From Hyphomicrobiales bacterium (GTDB lineage: Bacteria > Pseudomonadota > Alphaproteobacteria > Rhizobiales > Beijerinckiaceae): a stretch of 17,085 bases of DNA. The translations under genes and the position numbers were made by a program. The stretch covers positions 1-17,085 of the forward strand of contig OMIJ01000296.1 in assembly GCA_900299065.1 (NCBI GenBank). The letters are read 5' to 3'. Below the pieces are notes generated by a model, which saw only the letters and a list, made by a program, of their open reading frames with translations, was not told the DNA's origin and ran no database searches. The number at the start of each line of letters is the position of its first letter. The first letter of the stretch is position 1. Below, one piece after another: positions 14,202 to 17,085 of the stretch.

Positions 14202-15140
14202 TCAATCATCAACAGCAGCTTGATTGAGTGGCGCGGAACGGGGCTTGGGCGGACGGGCGCGCATGCGCTCTTCCTGCATGATTTCCAACTGCATGTGCTG
14301 AATTTCTGCCAGTCTCTGCCATTGCTTGGAAATCAGATAATCCATCTTTTCATGCAAATGCTGAATTTCAAGTTCAGCTTTCAGATTGACGCGATAATCA
14401 TTCAAAGAGCGCAGACGATCCTTGGCCTCTTGCCGCTTTTGACTCATCATAATGATGGGCGCTTGAATGGCCGCAATGCAGGAGAGCAAGAGATTGAGCA
14501 GAATGAAAGGATAAGGATCAAAGGCAGCCGTCTCACCCTGAATGATATTAAACCCCATCCAGATCAGCAAAAGAGCGCCAAAGGAAATCAGAAAAGACCA
14601 GCTGCCGCCAAAACTCGCCAATTGATCCGACAGCTTCTCACCTAATGTGCGATGCTCTTCGAATTCATCCTCGCTGTTTTCAGCAATCGTATCCTGCCTG
14701 GCAATACTCTCAACCACCTGACGATCAAGTTCAGTGAATTCGCCATGTTCTTTCTGGAGCAATTCCTCGACATAAATCATCCGATAGCGCGCCAGCTCAT
14801 TGCGGCTGATCTTCGCATCCTTGGGCAAATCGGGATAATCAGCCCTGATGCGCTCGGCAAGACTGGGGCGGATATCATCGATTTTGACGAGCTCGCGCTT
14901 TTTGAACTTGCGTCCTGAAATCGCTGAGGGTCGCTTCTTCGACATTTTGGCGCGGCCAATGGGCGCACCAACGGGCTCAGGTTCTGTATCAGGGACGTCG
15001 GGCTCAACCAGCGTGTCGCCATCATCGGGCGGATCGACGAGATCGGCATCAAACAGCCGCTTATCCACGCCCTCACGAGCCTCCAACTCGTCATGGGGAT
15101 GTGATGAGCTCAAGTCCAGAATATCTTTATTTGTGGACAT
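14202..15140 (-). CDS. DUF1003 domain membrane protein
   Basis: A 312-residue protein. Residues 1-65 are acidic and disordered-looking, rich in Asp, Glu and Pro; 66-82 are basic. A helical domain follows (IRPSLAERIRADYPDLP, 90-106; SRNELARYRMIYVEELL, 112-128). The DUF1003 core begins at RTLGEKLSDQLASFGGSWSF (164-183), with membrane helix 1 at about 181-199, FDPYPFILLNLLLSCIAAIQ (207-226) as helix 2, then the signature APIIMMSQKRQEAKDR and a long helix with HLHEKMD that probably forms a coiled coil. The family is widespread and has no established function. The start at 15140 has a strong GGGAGGT ribosome site. It is the first gene of the minus-strand run leading to lpxK and is divergent from the barrel-protein gene. 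Confidence 0.9.
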   Translation of the reverse strand: MSTNKDILDLSSSHPHDELEAREGVDKRLFDADLVDPPDDGDTLVEPDVPDTEPEPVGAPIGRAKMSKKRPSAISGRKFKKRELVKIDDIRPSLAERIRADYPDLPKDAKISRNELARYRMIYVEELLQKEHGEFTELDRQVVESIARQDTIAENSEDEFEEHRTLGEKLSDQLASFGGSWSFLISFGALLLIWMGFNIIQGETAAFDPYPFILLNLLLSCIAAIQAPIIMMSQKRQEAKDRLRSLNDYRVNLKAELEIQHLHEKMDYLISKQWQRLAEIQHMQLEIMQEERMRARPPKPRSAPLNQAAVDD

Positions 15141-15146
15141 TCCGAC

Positions 15147-15153
15147 ACCTCCC
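15147..15153 (-). promoter_or_regulatory. Strong ribosome binding site of the DUF1003 gene
   Basis: On the minus strand this reads GGGAGGT, 6 nt before the ATG at 15140. It decides the start over an in-frame ATG-like position at 15173 and is the best Shine-Dalgarno match in the window. Confidence 0.85.
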
Positions 15154-15198
15154 TTCAAATATCCCGGCAACACTTCATCCCACCGATACGCTGGATCA

Positions 15199-15227
15199 GG
15201 TTAAATTGATACTGCAAATGTTTAACC
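15199..15227. repeat. 7-bp inverted repeat GGTTAAA-N15-TTTAACC in a divergent promoter region
   Basis: Perfect 7-bp arms (15199-15205 and 15221-15227) separated by 15 bp, 59 bp upstream of the DUF1003 start and 108 bp upstream of the barrel-protein start. The spacer contains TTGATA, a fair -35 match. A second small inverted repeat, GGGCA-N5-TGCCC, lies at 15243-15257. Either could be an operator, but arms this short can arise by chance. Confidence 0.4.
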
Positions 15228-15334
15228 CTATGTCACCGACACGGGCAGATCATGCCCTATTCGCGAGTTTTGGCCTGAACTATTGACGAAACCATGAATA
15301 TACGTGAGAAAACCCAAAATAGTTGGGGGCAATC

Positions 15335-16318
15335 ATGATAGGCGCAGGGATTTTTGTAACTAATTCCAAATCTCATAGTTGGACTCAAGGAATTGGGGGC
15401 TCCAAATCGCTTCCTTTTGCCCTCTGCACTGTGCTCGCATGCGCCAGCCCAAGCCTCGCCGCAGATCTTAAAACTGCCAAGGGGAAAGCGCTGCCACCGG
15501 TTGAAGAATCTAGCCCGGAAGTTCCCGGCGATGATATTTTTGGCTTCACCTCACCCAGCGATATTGGCAAGCCGGGGGATTCGGGTCTGGCGCTTGAGAA
15601 TGACGGGCGCTTTGGCAAACGCGATGGCACTTATCGCGTTATCACCCAAAAACTCGAATATAGCCGCACGCTCACCGATAATCTTGCTCTAGCCGTTTCT
15701 GTCTTTGGCGCCTATCACAATCTCAAAAATGTAACGGTTCAGCCAGACAATCGCGTCAGCTATCAATTCGATGGCCTCTCAACGGAACTCACCTACAAAG
15801 TTCTGGAGCGCTCTGCCCGCAATCCTTTTGGCGTCACATTTTCAATCGAGCCTCGCTGGGGCCGGATTGATGGCTTAAGTGGTGGACAGGCTCAATCCTT
15901 TGGCGCCGAGTCCAAATTATTCATTGATGCGGCGCTCGTGCCGGAAAAATTATTCTGGGCTCTCAATCTCAACTATGCACAGGGCGCCCAGGACGTGATC
16001 GGCAGTGCAGGACAAATGGTGCGTAGCTCTACTAGCAATGTCTCAACTGCTTTGACCTATGCGATCACCCCCTCATTTATGCTGGGTGCAGAGGCAAAAT
16101 ATCAAAATAGCTATGGCGATTATTTTTTCAAATCAGCACAGGGCCATGCCTTTTTCTTTGGACCGACACTGTTCTGGAAAATGAATGAAACCAGCGCGCT
16201 CAATGCCGTCTATCTGCCGCAAATCTCTGGCAAGGCCCAGGCCACTCCCAGTTTGAGCAGAGATCTCGATAATTATGAGCGCGCCATTTTCCGCCTGAAA
16301 TTTGTTACATCTTTTTGA
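15335..16318 (+). CDS. Predicted outer-membrane beta-barrel protein, function unknown
   Basis: A 327-residue protein with a signal peptide: hydrophobic LPFALCTVLACASPSL (26-41) and a probable cleavage site SLA|AD after residue 42. The n-region before it is unusually long (about 25 residues). A Pro/Glu-rich linker (43-66) leads to DDIFGFTSPSDIGKPGDSG (66-84), then LENDGRFGKRDGTYRVITQK (87-106). The rest alternates polar and hydrophobic residues in strand-like blocks (LEYSRTLTDNLALAVSVFGA, ALNLNYAQG, LMLGAEAKY-like stretches), and the chain ends in Phe (LKFVTSF), the usual signal for barrel assembly. The ATG at 15335 has GGGGG (15325-15329) 5 nt upstream. I recall similar rhizobial hypothetical proteins but no function. 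It may be a small channel or surface barrel. It is divergent from the DUF1003 gene. Confidence 0.78.
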   Translation: MIGAGIFVTNSKSHSWTQGIGGSKSLPFALCTVLACASPSLAADLKTAKGKALPPVEESSPEVPGDDIFGFTSPSDIGKPGDSGLALENDGRFGKRDGTYRVITQKLEYSRTLTDNLALAVSVFGAYHNLKNVTVQPDNRVSYQFDGLSTELTYKVLERSARNPFGVTFSIEPRWGRIDGLSGGQAQSFGAESKLFIDAALVPEKLFWALNLNYAQGAQDVIGSAGQMVRSSTSNVSTALTYAITPSFMLGAEAKYQNSYGDYFFKSAQGHAFFFGPTLFWKMNETSALNAVYLPQISGKAQATPSLSRDLDNYERAIFRLKFVTSF

Positions 16319-16370
16319 AGACCCAGACGGACCTCAAAGATTTATCTGAACGACTTCTATGAAGCCTTGG

Positions 16371-16403
16371 CGCAAGAGAGGACGGCACAGACGTCCTCTC
16401 GCG
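16371..16403 (+). other. Strong RNA hairpin after the barrel-protein gene
   Basis: Arms GAGAGGACG (16376-16384) and CGTCCTCTC (16392-16400) pair perfectly over 9 bp around a 7-nt loop; beyond a two-base AA bulge three more pairs form (16371-16373 with 16401-16403). It starts 53 nt after the stop of the upstream gene. No T-run follows, so it is not a standard intrinsic terminator; it could stabilise the 3' end or act with Rho. Confidence 0.7.
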
Positions 16404-16417
16404 TGACACGAACTGCA

Positions 16418-16445
16418 TGGACAGGATCACAAAATAGGGTATAAT
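16418..16445 (+). promoter_or_regulatory. Candidate sigma-70-type promoter TGGACA-N16-TATAAT
   Basis: TGGACA at 16418-16423 matches the -35 at 5 of 6 bases and TATAAT at 16440-16445 is a perfect -10, with a 16-bp spacer. This is the best promoter match in the window. Transcription should start near 16452, directly after the hairpin, and read towards the small HTH-like gene. Confidence 0.6.
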
Positions 16446-16634
16446 TAGCCTGTTTAATGGTTGTGACTCTCTGTCCAATATCAAACGTCTTTGTCTATTG
16501 CCTGCAGTTATTCAATGTTTGTCGATCAGCTTTAAATTCTAACTCTGTTAATGATTAAGTCTTATTTTTGAAATTGGTTTCACCCCTTCTGTCTCACTTC
16601 TCCTGTTCGAGCCTTCCTTGCTCTGAGGATTAGA
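16446..16634 (+). other. AT-rich non-coding leader between the promoter and the small HTH-like gene
   Basis: About 185 bp, visibly AT-richer than the surrounding genes, with no convincing open frame and no strong hairpin that I can see by eye. It would be the 5' untranslated leader of the downstream gene if the promoter at 16418-16445 is real, or it could encode a small RNA. Together with 16319-16417 it makes up the only gap over 300 bp in the window. Confidence 0.4.
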
Positions 16635-16661
16635 ATGATCAGAGGATTACTGAGGAATACT

Positions 16662-16937
16662 ATGCCTATTACAACTTCTGAAATTGCCTATTTGCGCAAA
16701 ATCATTGTTACAGCCGAAAAGCTCATTGCCAATGCCCAGCCCGCACGGCGCGGCCGACCGCCCAAATTCAACGAGCAGGCCTCGGCCAAAGCCAAACCGG
16801 GCAAACGTATCCGCCGATCCGGCAAGGAATTGATGGCCTTTCGCAAAATGCTCGTCACGGAACGCAAGAAGGGAACCCCCGTTGCGCAATTATCAGCCGA
16901 GCATGGCATTTCGGCAGCTTATATCTACCAATTGTGA
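16662..16937 (+). CDS. Small basic HTH-like putative DNA-binding protein
   Basis: A 91-residue, strongly basic protein. Residues 1-26 look helical (TSEIAYLRKIIVTAEKLI). An AT-hook-like core RRGRPPK is at 29-35, a Lys/Arg-rich linker at 43-53, then a helix RSGKELMAFRKMLVTERKKG (52-71) and a helix-turn-helix-like unit TPVAQLSAEHGISAAYIYQL (72-91). The chain stops exactly at the end of the would-be recognition helix. Two in-frame starts each have GAGGA 5 nt upstream: the ATG at 16662 and an ATG at 16635, which would add nine residues. The features suggest a nucleoid-associated or regulatory DNA-binding protein; I do not recognise a named family and the function is inferred. It appears to have its own promoter and a long leader. 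The base composition and codons do not look foreign to its neighbours. Confidence 0.65.
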   Translation: MPITTSEIAYLRKIIVTAEKLIANAQPARRGRPPKFNEQASAKAKPGKRIRRSGKELMAFRKMLVTERKKGTPVAQLSAEHGISAAYIYQL

Positions 16938-17085
16938 AGGGCCCAGATGGCCAGAGTGTCAGTCAATCCAAAGCTGGGGTCTTAAACCCACACTGAACTC
17001 TTTTGAAAAGATTGATCCGCTTTGTCCAATTGTGAGGCGATTGTCCAGCCCCCTTTTTATGTACCAGTGATTTGTGGGTTTACTA
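16938..17085. other. Non-coding stretch to window end
   Basis: No supported gene, repeat or terminator is seen. A frame shifted by one base relative to the HTH-like gene stays open to 17070, but its content (many Cys, Trp and Pro, no ribosome site) does not look like a protein. Confidence 0.4.

Noticed and set aside
16882..17070. Frameshifted continuation of the HTH-like gene, suggesting a broken longer gene
   Set aside because: The shifted frame gives a Cys/Trp/Pro-mixed sequence with no domain, and similar small proteins plausibly end at the YIYQL helix, so a frameshift is not supported.

Overview
This 17 kb window looks like the chromosome of an alphaproteobacterium of the Hyphomicrobiales (Rhizobiales) type. 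The evidence is gene content: DUF6101, DUF2093 and DUF4170 proteins are typical of that order, and the block lpxK / waaA / DUF374 acyltransferase / DUF4170 / cysQ is a familiar rhizobial arrangement. By eye the GC content is moderate, lower than in most rhizobia. I see no tRNA or rRNA gene, CRISPR array, transposase, integrase or attachment site. The window reads as vertically inherited housekeeping DNA rather than an accessory island.

Layout. Positions 1-3246 (+): the 3' part of a tripartite-tricarboxylate-transporter solute-binding protein, a gentisate-dioxygenase-like bicupin, and msrQ, the haem membrane subunit of the periplasmic methionine sulfoxide reductase. Positions 3243-4347 (-): a MAPEG-family membrane protein followed by trmD. 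Positions 4502-5047 (+): a DUF6101 protein. Positions 5079-6542 (-): a secreted four-cysteine protein of unknown function, then ubiA (ubiquinone prenylation). Positions 6733-9977 (+): rsmE, xseA, msrB and a DUF2093 protein. Positions 9982-15140 (-): a six-gene run transcribed DUF1003 protein, cysQ, DUF4170 protein, DUF374 acyltransferase, waaA, lpxK. Its last three genes are tightly packed, with ATGA and TGATG overlaps at the last two junctions. Positions 15335-16318 (+): a predicted outer-membrane beta-barrel protein. Positions 16662-16937 (+): a small basic HTH-like protein behind a recognisable promoter and a long AT-rich leader.

How the genes fit together. The long minus-strand run centres on lipid A-Kdo assembly: LpxK phosphorylates the disaccharide, WaaA adds Kdo, and a lysophospholipid-acyltransferase-like enzyme is translationally coupled to WaaA. 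Two methionine sulfoxide repair genes (msrQ, msrB) lie in the window but are not adjacent. RNA modification is represented by trmD and rsmE, and DNA repair by xseA.

The most unusual signals are small. Four imperfect tandem duplications of 15-19 bp occur, three in spacers and one inside the tail of xseA. The small HTH-like gene has a duplicated in-frame Shine-Dalgarno plus ATG. TrmD carries Glu where the well-studied enzymes have the catalytic Asp. Several conserved but uncharacterised proteins (DUF6101, DUF2093, DUF4170, DUF1003, the four-Cys protein and the barrel protein) remain. I did not find a clear new defence or mobile system.
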